In this document: in pieces, positions 45,778 through 57,714 of the stretch
How positions within the stretch are numbered: position 1 is the first letter of the stretch
Layout of the letters: each line of letters opens with the position of its first letter
Source: Neomonachus schauinslandi
Lineage: Eukaryota > Chordata > Mammalia > Carnivora > Phocidae
NCBI RefSeq assembly: GCF_002201575.2
Contig: NC_058410.1
Span: 37,075,877-37,139,876, forward strand
Direction: 5' to 3'
Length of the DNA: 64,000 bases
Translations under genes and position numbers: made by a program
Notes under the pieces: model-generated
What the model was told of the DNA's origin: nothing
Databases searched by the model: none
What the model saw: only the letters and a program-made list of their open reading frames with translations

Positions 45778-45823
<46 letters not shown>
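45778..45823. repeat. (AT)n microsatellite, about 22 units
   Basis: Uninterrupted alternating AT for about 46 bp. Likely length-polymorphic. Confidence 0.97.
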
Positions 45824-45826
<3 letters not shown>

Positions 45827-46027
45827 TCATCTCAATAACATTAATGTCACTTCTGCTTGGATTTCAACATTTTTTTTTTAAAAATTATGACACCTTTCAT
45901 TTACAGTTACTTTTTTCCAATAATACTATTGCATACTCAGGACCTGTGGTTTATAGGACCTGTAGTGCACTATCTTCCCTTTCATTCTACATTATTTCCC
46001 TGGGAAAGGTAGGCCACCTGCATTTCT

Positions 46028-46327
46028 TTCTTTTTTTTTTTTTAATTTAAATTCAATTAATTAACATATAATGTATTATTTGTCTCAGGGGTACAGGTTC
46101 ATGATTCATCAGTCTTATATAATACCCAGTCTCATTACAACACATACTCTCCCCAATGTCCATCACCCAGTTATCCCATCCCTCCAGCCCCCTCCCCTCC
46201 AGCACCTCAGTCCTATAATTAAGAGTCTCTTATGGTTTGTCTCCCTCTCTGGTTTCATCTTGTTTCATTTTTTTCTCTTTTCCCCTATGATCCTCTGCCT
46301 TGTTTCTTAAATTCCACATATAGGGAA
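46028..46327 (-). mobile_element. Carnivore L1 3' end, antisense, with 13-bp TSD
   Basis: Poly-T start, then 'taacatataatgtattattt', 'caggggtacaggttcatgat', 'ccctccagccccctcccctc' and 'gagtctcttatggtttgtct'. Perfect duplication cacctgcatttct at 46015-46027 and 46328-46340 fixes both ends. About 300 bp, heavily 5'-truncated. Frames at 46071-46310 and 46232-46591 derive from it and its flank. Confidence 0.95.
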
Positions 46328-46340
46328 CACCTGCATTTCT

Positions 46341-46739
46341 CATTCTCCTACCTCCATGTTACAGAGGCTGTCAAGCAAGTACAGCTGAAAGGACAAGGAC
46401 TCCCTTCTTCTACCCAACCCCAATTCATAGAATGGAGATTCCACACCAGGCATGGCAGACTAATAATAGGTTTCAATAGCTTTCATCTAGATCACTCACT
46501 GGGTAGAGGTTTCATGCCAGTAGAGGAAAGCCCAGAAAATCAGAAGCTACCACTCTTTTCCAGCACCCTGCCCTTAAAGCTGTCATGTTAGTGTGAGGAT
46601 CTCCACCCTAGCTCCAGAGTACTGTACAGAAATTTTGCTTAGAGAGAGATGCAGTTCGTAAGAACAGAGAGCTCTAAAGATCTGCCCAAAGAACTAATTT
46701 TATTTAAAACACAGTGTGAGGAAGTTCAAGTTTAATGGC
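46341..46739. other. Unassigned noncoding stretch
   Basis: Lies between the short carnivore L1 and the old sense L1M. Part may belong to the L1M 5' portion. Confidence 0.4.
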
Positions 46740-49700
46740 ACTCTCAAAAAAAATGGTGACTCTGGTGATAAGCAATTTTTAAAAAGCTGACACCTTCATA
46801 AAAACAAGCTAAACTATGAGCCAATATTTTACTCACACTGACACATCATAATCGAACTGTCAAAAAAGAAAAAAAGAATATTTTGAAAATGGCTAGAGAG
46901 AAGCAATATATCATATATAAGGAATCCTCAATGAGATAATCAATGTATTTCTCATCAAAAACCTTAGAGGCCAAAAAGCAGTGGGTTGATATATTCAAAG
47001 TGTTGAAATAAAACAACTCTGAAGCAAAACTGTCCTTACAAATGAGGGAGAAATTAAGGCATTCTCAGATCAACAAAAGCTGAGGGAGTTTGTTACCACT
47101 AGACCTGCCCCAAACAAAATCATAAAGAAACAACATCAGATTGAAATGAAAGGGAAGTAGTCAATAACTCAAAGCTGTATAAAGAAATAAAGATTTTCAG
47201 TTAGGATAAATACATGGGCAAGTATAAAATATTAATATATAATATTAAAATATTATTTTGTAATGCTATTTTAAATTTTTGACATGAGTTAAAAGATAAA
47301 TTCACTTAAAAAATTATGAATCTATGTTTTGGGGCACACAATATATAAAGATGCAATCTGTGGCATCAATAATAGAAAGGGAAAACATGGAACTGTATAG
47401 GAACAGTTTTTATATGCCCTTGAAGTTAAATTTGTATAAATTCAAGTACATTGTTGTAACTTTAGGATGTTAAATGTAATCTTCATGATAACCACAAAGA
47501 AAATATTTGTAAAATATACACAAAAGAAAATAAAGTAATCGAAATATTTTGGCACACAAAAAAAATCAAGTAAACACACAAGGACTTAGTAACAGAGGAA
47601 ATGATGGATTAAAAAAGCTATATGGCATATAGAAACAAATAGCAAAATGGCAGAAGTAAGTCCCTTCTTATTAGTTATTACTTTAAATGTAATGATTAAA
47701 CTCTCCAATAAAAAGACAGATTGGCAGAATGGATTTAAAAATATGATTTAATTATATGTTATCTACAAGAAACCTGCTTTAGATCAAAAGGCACAAAATG
47801 AAAGAATGGAAAACATTCCAGGCAAATGGTAAAGAGAGCTGGGATGGCTATACTAATATCAGACAAATTAGACTTTAAATCAAAAAGAAAAAAAGGTTAC
47901 AAAACAAAAACATTATATATTAATCAAAGTTTTAATATAACAAGATATAACATAATTAATTAACAAACCTCAAAATATACAAAGTAAAGATAGACAGAGT
48001 TAAAGGGAGAAATACATGTACAATAATAGTTGAAGACTTTAATACTCTACTTTCAATAATGGATAGATCAACCAGACAGAAATAAATAAGGAAACAGAGG
48101 GCTTGAAAACTACAATAAGCTACCTAGACCAAACATACCCATACAGAACACCCGACCCAACAACCAGACTATATACATACTTCTCAAGTGCACATGTGTG
48201 TATTCTCCTGGATAGACTACATGTTAGGCAAAAAAAAAAAAAAAAAAAAGTCTCAATAGATTTTAAAAGGTAGATATTATACAAAGTACTTTCTCCATCC
48301 ACAAAGGGATGAAGTTAGAAATCAGTAACAGAAGGAAAACTGAAAAATTCACAAAAATGTGGAAATTAAGGAACACATACTTAAACAATTGGTCAAAGAA
48401 AAAATTGCAAGAGAAATTAGAAAATATGTAGAGATGGTAAAAACAAAAACACATACACTAAATCTTATGAGTTATAATGAAAGCAGTGCTCAGAGTAAAA
48501 TTTCTAGCTGTAAATGCCTATGTTATAAAACAAGAAAGATGTCAAATCAACAACCTAACTTTACAACTTAAGGAACTAGGGGAAAGAAAGCACAAGGAAG
48601 GAAACAAGCAAAACAGAGAGTAGAAAAACAATAGAGAAAATCAACTAAAACAAAAAATTGGTTCTTCAAAAAGATCAACAAAATTGACAAACCCTTAACT
48701 ATTTAGACTAGAAAAAAGAAGATTCAAATTACAAAAATCAGAAATAAAACTCAGGACATTGTTACGAATTCTATAGAAATAAAAAGGTTATGAGAGTACT
48801 ATAAATAATTGATCACCAAAAAAATTAGATAACCCAGATGAAATGGAGAAATTCTTAGACACACAAAACCTGCCAAGACCAAATCACAAAAAATTAGAAA
48901 ACCTAAATGGACCTATAACTAGTAAGAGGGTTGAATCAGTAAACAAAATCTCCCAACAAATCAAAACCCTGGACCTGATGGCTTCACTGGTGAATTTTAC
49001 CTAACATTTAAAGAAGTACTAACACCAATCATTCTCAAACTTTTGCAAAATATTGAAGAGGAGGGAATATTTTCTAATTCATCCTATAAGACCAACATTA
49101 CCCTGACACCAAAACCAAAGACACCACAAGAAAACTACAGATCAATATCTTTTATGAACACTGACACAAAAATCCTTAACATATTAGCAAAACAAATTCA
49201 GCAATATATTAAAAGCATTATTCACTATAGACAGGTGGGATTTATTATTGGAATCCAAGGATGGTTCCACATATGAAAATCAATCAATGTAATTCACTAC
49301 ATTAACAGAATGACAGAAAAAAAAAGGATATTCTTAATTGATGATGAAACACATTTGATATAATTCAACAACTTTTCATGATAAAACACTCAACAAACTA
49401 GGAATAGAAAGAAAATACCTCAACATAATAAAAGCCATAAATGAAAAACCCACAGCGAACATCATACTTAGTGGTGAAAGATCAGGAACAAGACAAGGAT
49501 GAGAAAAAAGAAAAAGAAAAAAGACAAGGATGTCTGCTTTTGCCACTTCTATTCAACATAGTACTAGAGTTCTAGCCAAAAAACTTCAAAGAAATTCAAC
49601 AAGAAAAATAAATAAAAAGCATACAAATTGAAAAAGAAGTAAAATTGCCTTTACAGATATGATCTTATATCTAGAAAATCCTAAAGATTCCACCCAAAAC

Positions 49701-50282
49701 CTGTTAGAACAGTAAATGAATTTAGAAAAATAGCAGGATACAGTCACAGACAAAAATCAGTTGCATTTCTATACACTATCAATGAACAATCTGAAAAGGA
49801 AATTACAAAAACAATCTATAATTGCATCAAAAAGAATAAAATACTTATAGCTGAACTTGACCAAAGAGGTGAACAACTTGTGCAGTGAAAACTATTTAGC
49901 ATTGCTGAAGGAAATTAAAGAAAATATAAAAAATGGAAACACATCCCATTTTCATAATTGATTTAATATTGTTAAGATGTCAGTACTACACAAAGCAATC
50001 TGCAGATTCAATGCAATCTCTATCAAAATCCCAATGATGTTTTTGCAGTAAATAGAAAAGCCCATCCTAAAATTCATATAGAATCTCAAGTGGCCCCAAA
50101 TAGCGAAAACAATATTGAAAGAGAACAAAGCTGGGAAACTGATTCTTTCTAATTTCGAAACTTAATACAAAGCTGCCATAATCAAAACAGTGTTGTACTG
50201 GTGTAAAGACAGACATATAAATTAATAAAATAGAATAGAGTCCAGAAATAAGCTTTCTCATATATGGTCAAATGATTTTTTT
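46740..50282 (+). repeat. Old sense L1M (L1MA-like), left half
   Basis: Contains the end of ORF1 ('aatgagggagaaattaaggc', 'accactagacctgccccaaa'), the ORF1-ORF2 spacer, the ORF2 endonuclease region ('gacagattggcagaatggat', 'acaagaaacctgctttagat', 'gctgggatggctatactaat') and the ORF2 RT region ('ggacctgatggcttcactgg', 'gacaggtgggatttattatt'). Many stops and frameshifts. It breaks off at 50282, where a younger antisense L1 is inserted, and resumes at 57165. Confidence 0.88.
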
Positions 50283-52348
50283 TTATGTTTAGTATTTTCA
50301 CTACTGTTTTTCTTTTTTCAATTCCAGTATAGTTAACCTACAGTGTTATATTAGTTTCAGGTGTATGATACAGTGATTTAACAATTCTATATACTATTCA
50401 GTGCTCATCATGATAAGTGAACTCTTAATCCCCTTCACCTATTTCATGCATTCCTTCCACCCATCTCCTCTCTGGTAACCATCAGCTTATTCTCTATAGT
50501 TAAGAGTCCTTTTTTGGTGTGTCTCACTGACTTACTTCACTTAGTGTTATACCCTCTAGACCCGTCCATGTTGTTGCAAATGGCAAGATTTCATTCTTTT
50601 TTATGGCTGAGTAATATTCTATTTTTATATATCACTTTTTCTTTATCTGTTCATCTATCGATGAACACTGTGTTGCTTCTACAATTTGGCTCTTGTAAAT
50701 AATGCTACAATAAGATGCATACAATTTTTAGAATTAGTGTTTTCATTTTAGGGTAAATACCCAGTAGTGGAATTACTGGATCATATGGATATTTCTATTT
50801 TTAATTTTTTTAGGAAGCTCCATACTGTTTTTCACAGTGGCTGCACCAGTTTGCATTGCCACCAACAGTGCACAAGTGTTCCTTTTGCTCCACAATCTCA
50901 TCAACACTTGTTTCTCATGTTTTTGATTTTAGCCATTCTGACAGGTGTAAGGTGATATCTCACTGTGGTTTTGATTTGCATTTCCCTGATGATTAGTGAT
51001 GTTAGCATCTTTTCATGTGTCTGTTGGCCATCTGTATGTCTTCTTTGGAGAAATGTCTGTTCATGTCTTCTGCCCACTTTTTAATTAGATTATTTGGGTT
51101 TTTGTTTTGCATTGAGTTGTAGAAGTTCTTTATATATTTTGGATACTAACCCTTTATTGGATATATCATTTCCAAATAACTTCTCCCATTCAGTACGTTG
51201 TCGTTTAGTTTCATTGATTGTTTCCTGTGCTATGCAGAAGCTTTTTATTTCGATGTAGCCCCAATAGCTTATTTTTTCTTTTATTTCCCTTGCATCAGGA
51301 GACATCTAGAAAAATGTGGCTATGGCCAATGTCAGAGATATTACTGCTTGTGGTTTCATCTAGGATTTTTATTGTTTTAGGTCCCACATTTAGGTATTTA
51401 ATCCATTTCAAGTTTATTTTTGTGTATGGTGAAAGAAAGTAGCCCAGTTTCATTCTTTTGCATGTACCTGTCTAGTTTTCCCAACACTATTTGTTGAAGA
51501 GATTGTCTTTTTCCCATTGCATATTCTTGCCTCCTTTGTCATAGATTAATTGACCACATAATCATGGGTTCATTTCTGGGCTCTCTATTCTGTCCCATTG
51601 ATCTATGTTTCTATTTTTGTGCCAGTACCATATTGTTTTGATTACTACAGCTTTGTAATATATCTTGAAGTCTGGAATTGTGATACCTCCAGTTTTGTTT
51701 TTCTTTCTCAAGACTGCTTTGGCTATTAGGGGTCTTTTGTGGTTCCATACAAATTTTAGGATTATTTGTTCTATTTCTGTGAAAATTGCTGTTGGCATTT
51801 TGATAGAGATTGCATTAAATCTGTAGATTGCTTTGGGTAGTATGGGCATCTTAACAGTATTTGTCCTCCCAATCCATGAGCATGGAATATCTTTCCATTT
51901 GTTTATGTCATCTTCAATTTCGTTCATCAGTGCTTTATAGTTTTCAGATTACAGGTCTTTCATTTCTGTGGTTAAGTGTATTCCAAGTATTTTATTCTTT
52001 TTGGTACAATTATAAATGGACTGTTTTCTTAATTTCACTTTATGCTATTTCTTTTTTAGTGTATAGAAATGCAATGGATTTCTGTATATTGATTTTGTAT
52101 CCTGCAAATTTACTGAATTCATTTACAAGTTCTAGTAGTTTTTTGGTGGAGTCTTTAGGGTTTTCTATATATAGTATCATGTCATCTGCAAATAGTGAAA
52201 ACTTTACTTCTTCCTTACTAATTTAGATGCCTTTTATTTCTTTTTCTTGTCTGATTGCTGTGGCTAGGACTTCCAGTACTATGTTGAATAAAAATGATAA
52301 GAGTGGACATCCTTGTCTTATTTTTGATCTTAGGAGAAAAGCTCTCAG

Positions 52349-52546
52349 GGGCACCTGGATGGTGCAGTTGGTTAAGTGTCCAACTCTTGATTTCAGCTCA
52401 GGTCGTGATCTCAGGGTCATGAAACCAGAGCCCTGTGTCAGGCTCTGTGCTCAGCATGGAGTCTGCTTGAAATTCTCTCCCTCTCCCTCTGCCTCACCCC
52501 ACCACATGCTCTCTCTCTAAAATAAATAAATAAATCTTTAAAAAAA
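52349..52546 (+). mobile_element. CAN-SINE, sense, inside the antisense L1
   Basis: 'gggcacctggatggtgcagt', 'gtgtccaactcttgatttca', 'ggagtctgcttgaaattctc' and tail 'aaataaataaataaatcttt' plus A-run. Imperfect duplication aaaagctctcag / aaaaccctctcag at 52337-52348 and 52547-52559. It interrupts the RT domain of ORF2, so it is the youngest of three nested layers. It is the 'caactcttgatttc' sub-type. Confidence 0.95.
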
Positions 52547-53321
52547 AAAACCCTCTCAGTTTTTCAGAATTGAGTATGATGTTAGCTGTGGGTTTTTCAT
52601 ATATGGGCTTTATTATGTTGAGGTATGTTCCCTCTAAACCCACTTTGTTAAGAGTTCCTATCATGAATGGATGTTGCACTTTGTCAAATGCTTTTCCTGC
52701 ACCTATTGAAATGATCATATGGCTTATAATCTTTCTCTTATTGATGTGATGTATCATTGAATTGATTTGCAAATCTTGAACCACACTTGCATCCCAGGAA
52801 TAAATTCCACTTGATCATGGTAAATGACTTTTTAAAAATATTTTTGTATTTGATTTGTTAATATTTTCTTGAGGATTCTAGCATCTATGTTCATCAGACA
52901 TATTGGCCTATAGTTCTTTTTTTGTAGTGTCTTTATCTGGTTTCGGTATCAGGGTAATGTTGGCCTCATAAAATGAATTTGGAAGCTTTTCTTCCTCTTC
53001 TATTTTTTGGAATAGTTTGAAAAGAATAGAAATTAATTCTTCTTTAAATATTTGGTAGAATTCACCTGTGAAGTTGTCTGGTCCTGGACTTCTGTTGTTG
53101 GGATTTTTTTTGATTACAGATTCAATTTTATTGCTGATAAACAATCTGTTCAAATTATCTATTCCTGTTTCAGTTTTGGGAGATTATGTTTCTAGGATTT
53201 TATCCATTTCTTCTAGGTTGTCCAATTTATTGGCATTTAGTTTTTCATAACATTCTTTTATAATCCTTTGTATTTCCATGGTGTCAGTTGTTATTTCTCC
53301 GCTTTCATTTCAGATTTTGAG

Positions 53322-53350
53322 TTCTCTCTCTCTCCCTCTCTCTCTCTCTG
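53322..53350. repeat. (TC)n tract inside L1 ORF2
   Basis: Expanded CT/TC run within the antisense ORF2. It is not part of normal ORF2 coding sequence and contributes to its decay. Confidence 0.85.
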
Positions 53351-54839
53351 AGTCTGTCTAAAAGTTTATCAATTTTGTTGATCTTTACAAAAAACCAGCT
53401 CCTAGTTTCATTGACTGATTGCATTGTGGAGTTTTTGATGTCGTTGTTGTTTTTTAGTTTCTGTTTCATTTATTTCTGCTCTAATTGTTATTTCCTTCCT
53501 TCTACTGGTTTGGGTTTTGTTTTTCTTTTTCTAGCTCCTTTATGTATAAGGTTGTTTATTTGAGATTTTTCAAGAAGCATTGAAGCAGAACTGCATTACT
53601 GTAAACTTTCCTCTTAGAACAGTTTTTGTTGCATCCCAAAGATTATGGACTGTTGTGTTTTCATTTTCATTTGTCTCCATGTATTATTCATTGTTTAGTA
53701 GCATGTTTTTTTAACTTCCATGTATTTGTGTTCTTTCCAGATTTTTTCTTTGGTTGATTTCCAGTTTTATAGCATTGTGGTTGGAAAAGATGCGTGGTAT
53801 AAGACTTCAATTTTTTAAATTTTTTGAGACTTGTTTTGTGGCATAACATATGATCTATTCTGGAGAATGTTTCATTTGCACTTAAAAAGAATGTGTATTT
53901 TGCTGTTTTAGGATGGAATGTTCAGAATATATCTGTTAGATCCTTCTGGTCCAATGTGTCATTCAAAGCCACTGTTTCCATGTTGATTTTCTTTTTGGAT
54001 GATCTATCCATTGATGTAAGTGGAGTGTGAAAGTCCCCTACTATTATTGTATTACTATCCATTACTTCTTTTATGTTTGTTATTAGTTGTTTTATGTATT
54101 TGGGTGTTCCCATGTTGGGTGCATAAATATTCATCAATTGTTATACCTTCTTGTTGGCTTATTCTTTTTATGATTATGTAGTCTCCTTCTTTGTTTCTTT
54201 TTACAGTCTTTGCTTTAAAGTCTATGTTGTCCAATATAAGTATCACTGCCTTGGCTTTCTTTTCACTGCCATTTGCATGACCAATGCTTTTCCATCCCTT
54301 CAGTTTCAATCTGCATATGTCTAGGTGGGAAATGTGTCTCTTGTAGGAAGCATACAGATGGGTCTTGCTTTTCTATCCATTCCATCACCCTATCTCTTTT
54401 GATTGGAGCATTTAGTCCCATTAAATTTAAAGTAATTATTGATAGGTATGTACTTATTGCCATTTTGTTACTTGTTTTGTGGTTGTTTTCATAGTTCTCT
54501 CTTTTTTGCTCTCTTCTCTCAGTTTGCTGACTTTCTTTAGTAGTATACTTGGATTCCTTTCTCTTTATTTTTTGCATATTTATTACTGGTTTTTGACTTG
54601 TGGTTACCATTAGGTTTATGCATAACATATTATGCCTATAGCAATCTATATTAAATTGATGGGCACTTAAGTTTGAACTCATTCTTTTCTCCTTTCCCCC
54701 GCCACTTACAACATTTTAGGTATATGGTATCATACTTTACATCCTTTTATTTTGTGAATCCCTTGACTGATCTTTATAATATACTTCATTTTACTGCTTT
54801 TGTGCTTCCTGCTTTTCTTACTCCTACTTATGATCCTTC

Positions 54840-55708
54840 CTTTCCACTCAAAGTGTCCCCTTTCACATTTCTTGTAGAGCTGGTTTTAGTGGTCATGAAT
54901 TCCTCTACCTTTTGTTTTTCTGGGAAATTCTTTTTCTCTCCTTCTATTCTAAATGATTGCCTTGCTGAATAGAATATTCTTGGCTGCAGTTTTTTTTCTT
55001 TCAGCACTTGAATACATCATGCAACTCCCTTCTGCCCTGAAAAATTTCTGCTAAAAAATCAGATGATAATCTTATGGGGTTTCCCTTGTACGTAACTGTT
55101 TTCTTTTCTCTTTCTGCTTTTAAAATTCTCTTTATCACTACTTTTTGCCCTTTTAATTACTATGTGCCTTGATGTGGACCCCCCTTGGGTTGATTTTGTT
55201 GGGACCTTTATGTGCCTCCTGGATCTGGATCTGTTCCCTTTCCCAGATTCAGGAAGTTTTCAGGTACTATTTCTTTAAATAAAATTTCTGCTTCCCTTTC
55301 TCTCTATTCTCCTTCTGGGATCCATATAACGCAAATGTTGTTACTTTTTACAATGTTACTAAGTTCCCTGTGTTCATTTCTTATTATTTTTTCTTTTCTC
55401 CTGTTCAGCTTGATTGCTATTACTCTGTCCTCCAGGTCACTGAGCCATTCTTCTGCTTCCTCTAGTCTACTATTTATTCCCTCTAGTGTATTTTTAATAC
55501 ACTAGTTGAGTTCTTCGTGTCTGATTGGTTCTTTTTTATGGTGTCTCTTTGCTAAGGGTCTCACTGAGATCCTACACTCTTTTCTCAGGTCCAGTATCTT
55601 TATACTATTTTAAATTCTCTATGAAGTGTATTACTTATCTTTGTTTTGCTCAGATCTCTTCTGTTTGTCCTGTTCTTTCATTTGGGACATATTTCTCTGT
55701 CTCCTCAT
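54840..55708 (-). pseudogene. L1 ORF1 (RNA-binding chaperone), broken
   Basis: In active elements ORF1 encodes the coiled-coil RNA-binding protein that packages L1 RNA. A plausible start codon lies at 55706-55708 on the minus strand, followed by a basic N-terminus (MRRQRNMSQMKEQDK). The C-terminal domain region is recognisable in antisense around 54850-55160, with RPRR/STSRHIVI-like and KENFK-like stretches. No long frame survives across the region, so it carries multiple stops or frameshifts. Order and spacing relative to ORF2 are normal. The right boundary is well supported; the left end is approximate. Confidence 0.7.
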
Positions 55709-57164
55709 TTTGTCTAACTTTCTGTGTCTGTTTCCATGTATTAGGAAAGTCAGTTATGTCTCCTATTCTTGAAAGTAGTGGCTTTATGAAGAAAAGGTCC
55801 TGTAGTGCCCTGAAGCGCAATGTCTGCTGTTCACCAGAAACTGTCACTTCATGGGTGTCCCTTATGTGTGTTGCATGCACCCTACTGTTGTGGCTGGAGC
55901 ACATTTGCCTTCAGTCCAATTATCTGCAGTGGCTCTCTTTGCCTATTGTGGGCAGGATTTGGTCCCTGTGTTGTTAGTAGGCCAGTCTGGGGCCACCTTG
56001 GGCTTGAGTTGAGTCAGACCAGGCATTTGACAGAGATGCAGTAGCACTAAACTACATGGCACTTTCTCCGTATTGTCCCCTGAGAAGCTTGTGGTGGTGG
56101 GTGGGGGGCGGCAGTCAGATCAGATGACTGCCCCCAGCCCACTGCTGGGGCCATAGTTGTGTGTGGTTATTTTCCCCTCTTCCTGGGGCAGGAGTCACTC
56201 TGGAGTGGTGCTGGCCCCTACTGATGTGCTTGTACACTGCCAGGCTTGTGGCACTTTGGATGGGCTCTAGCCAAGAGGGGACTGGAAGGAGCAGGTCTGT
56301 CGGGGAGTGTGGAGGTAGGGTGCACAGAACCAGCAAGGTCAGAGCTGGTCCTCTGTGGGAGGGAACCCAGAGTTGCCTGGTAAAACTGTCAAGGTGGCTG
56401 GGTTGGAGGGGTGGATCTGCAGAAGCAATGTGGGGGCAGTGCATGCCATTAGCAAGCTAGGTGGAGAGCAAGCTAGGTGGAGCAAGCTAGGTGGAGAGTG
56501 TTCCCATCTGGTTCCTGCAGGTGCCCACATAACTAGGCTGGGCAAGGGGTGGGGAGGAGGCTGGGGAGGGAAATGTCTCCTCCCAGCTCTTTTGTTCTTG
56601 GAGAAGTCTCCCAAGACTTCCTGCCCCTCCAGCACAAGCTCCAAGATTAGTAAATAAATCTTCCTATATACTCCAGGCATTTTTCAAACTGCTGAGTCTA
56701 TGCTATATCTTAGTGGGGCTGTTGTACTGTCTCTTAAAGGACAAGGACTCCACCTTCCCAGCTCTCCCAGAACCAAACTTGAAGATTTTTAAAGTTCCAG
56801 GTGTTGAGCCCCACTGATTGTTAGGCCTCTCTGGTTTTCAAAGCCAAATGTTATAGGGATTTGTCTTCCCTGTGTGGGTCGTCTATGCCTAGGGTACCTG
56901 GTGTGGGGGTCTGGTCCTCTCCCCTCTCTGCACCTGCCATGTTTCTCCCTACTATGGACAAGCTCATGGGTCCATTTGGCTCCCGACTACAACTCTGCCT
57001 TTCCTACCTTCTTCAATGTGGCCTCTTCTCTACATTCAGCTGTGGAGAATCCGTTCTGCTAGTCTTTGGGTCACTTTCTGGGTTAACTGATGTGAGTGTT
57101 ACCTGCTGTACCCATGGGACGTGATGACTTCGGGATTCTCCTACTCTGCTATCTTCTCCTGGTT
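55709..57164 (-). promoter_or_regulatory. L1 5' UTR (promoter region), antisense
   Basis: About 1.45 kb between the ORF1 start and the element's 5' terminus, less AT-rich than the rest of the window, with G-rich runs at 56085-56660. In L1 this region carries the internal Pol II promoter. CpG is sparse here, in keeping with an old methylated copy. Frames over it, such as those at 56115-56680 on both strands, are chance frames allowed by the GC content. Confidence 0.75.
56451..56498. repeat. Three 16-bp units in the L1 5' UTR
   Basis: agcaagctaggtggag at 56451-56466, 56467-56482 and 56481-56496 (the last two overlap by two bases). Tandem unit expansion within the L1 5' UTR. Confidence 0.93.
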
Positions 57165-57675
57165 AAATGATTTTTTTACAATGGTGCCAAGAGCATTCAA
57201 TGGGGAAAAAAGACAGTCTTTTCAACCAATTGTGCTGAGAAAACTGGATATCTACATGTAAAAGAATGAACGTGAACCCTTAGCTAACACCATATACAAA
57301 AATTAGTTTAAAATGGATCAAAGACCTGAATGTAAGACCTAAACTATAAAACTCTTAGAGGAAAACATAGGACAAAACTTCACAACACTGAATTTGGCAA
57401 TAATTTCTTGGATATGACACCACAGGCACAGTCAATAAGAGGGAAAAAAAATCAGACTTTATAAATTTTTTTTTAATTTGTGTATCAAAAAAGTGTGGCA
57501 GTCCTCAAAAAATTAAAAATGAAATAACCATATGATCAAGCTTTGGGGTATATTCCCATATTCCACTTTGGGGTATATACTCAAAAGAATTGAAAGCAGG
57601 GTCTTAATGAGATGGCACAGCAGCATCATTCAGCAACCCAGGTATCTATCAATAGATGAATAGATAAGCAAAATG

Positions 57676-57714
<39 letters not shown>

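Larger units (their letters stand above)
50500..54463 (-). pseudogene. L1 ORF2 (endonuclease/reverse transcriptase), broken
   Basis: ORF2 encodes the endonuclease and reverse transcriptase that copy L1 RNA into the genome. The start codon is at 54463, opening MAISTYLSIITLNL. The endonuclease glutamate of the QETH motif is at residue 42 (codon 54338-54340). In the RT domain the LFADDMI motif is intact at 52175-52195, and QGCPLLSFLF is readable near 52300-52340. In the upstream motif, which normally reads IDAEKAFDK, the first catalytic aspartate is glycine (codon 52701-52703). A CAN-SINE (52349-52546) is inserted between these RT motifs. Several stops and frame changes split the rest, including pieces at 53922-54309, 52908-53153, 51562-51927 and 51090-51305. 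The left end is estimated from family length (about 1,250 codons without the SINE). Confidence 0.88.
50283..57164 (-). mobile_element. Full-length carnivore L1, antisense, 13-bp TSD
   Basis: About 6.9 kb including one SINE. The 3' end is on the left: T-rich start, then antisense 3' UTR ('tatattagtttcaggtgtat', 'gtgctcatcatgataagtga'). ORF2 and ORF1 follow in antisense. The 5' UTR reaches the right edge, where the sense strand starts 'ccaggagaagatagcagag', as expected of an L1 5' terminus. Perfect duplication aaatgattttttt at 50270-50282 and 57165-57177 proves a single target-primed insertion into the older L1M. Both ORFs are broken, so it is not autonomous now. Confidence 0.95.

Noticed and set aside
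55525..55977. 150-codon open frame on the plus strand
   Set aside because: Lies antisense to L1 ORF1/5' UTR. A shadow frame of the element.
56050..56660. Possible CpG island/promoter of a cellular gene
   Set aside because: G/C content rises, but CpG dinucleotides are sparse, and the position matches an L1 5' UTR.
56115..56680. Four overlapping frames of about 100-113 codons on both strands
   Set aside because: The less AT-rich L1 5' UTR has fewer stop codons. Frames on both strands at once argue for chance.
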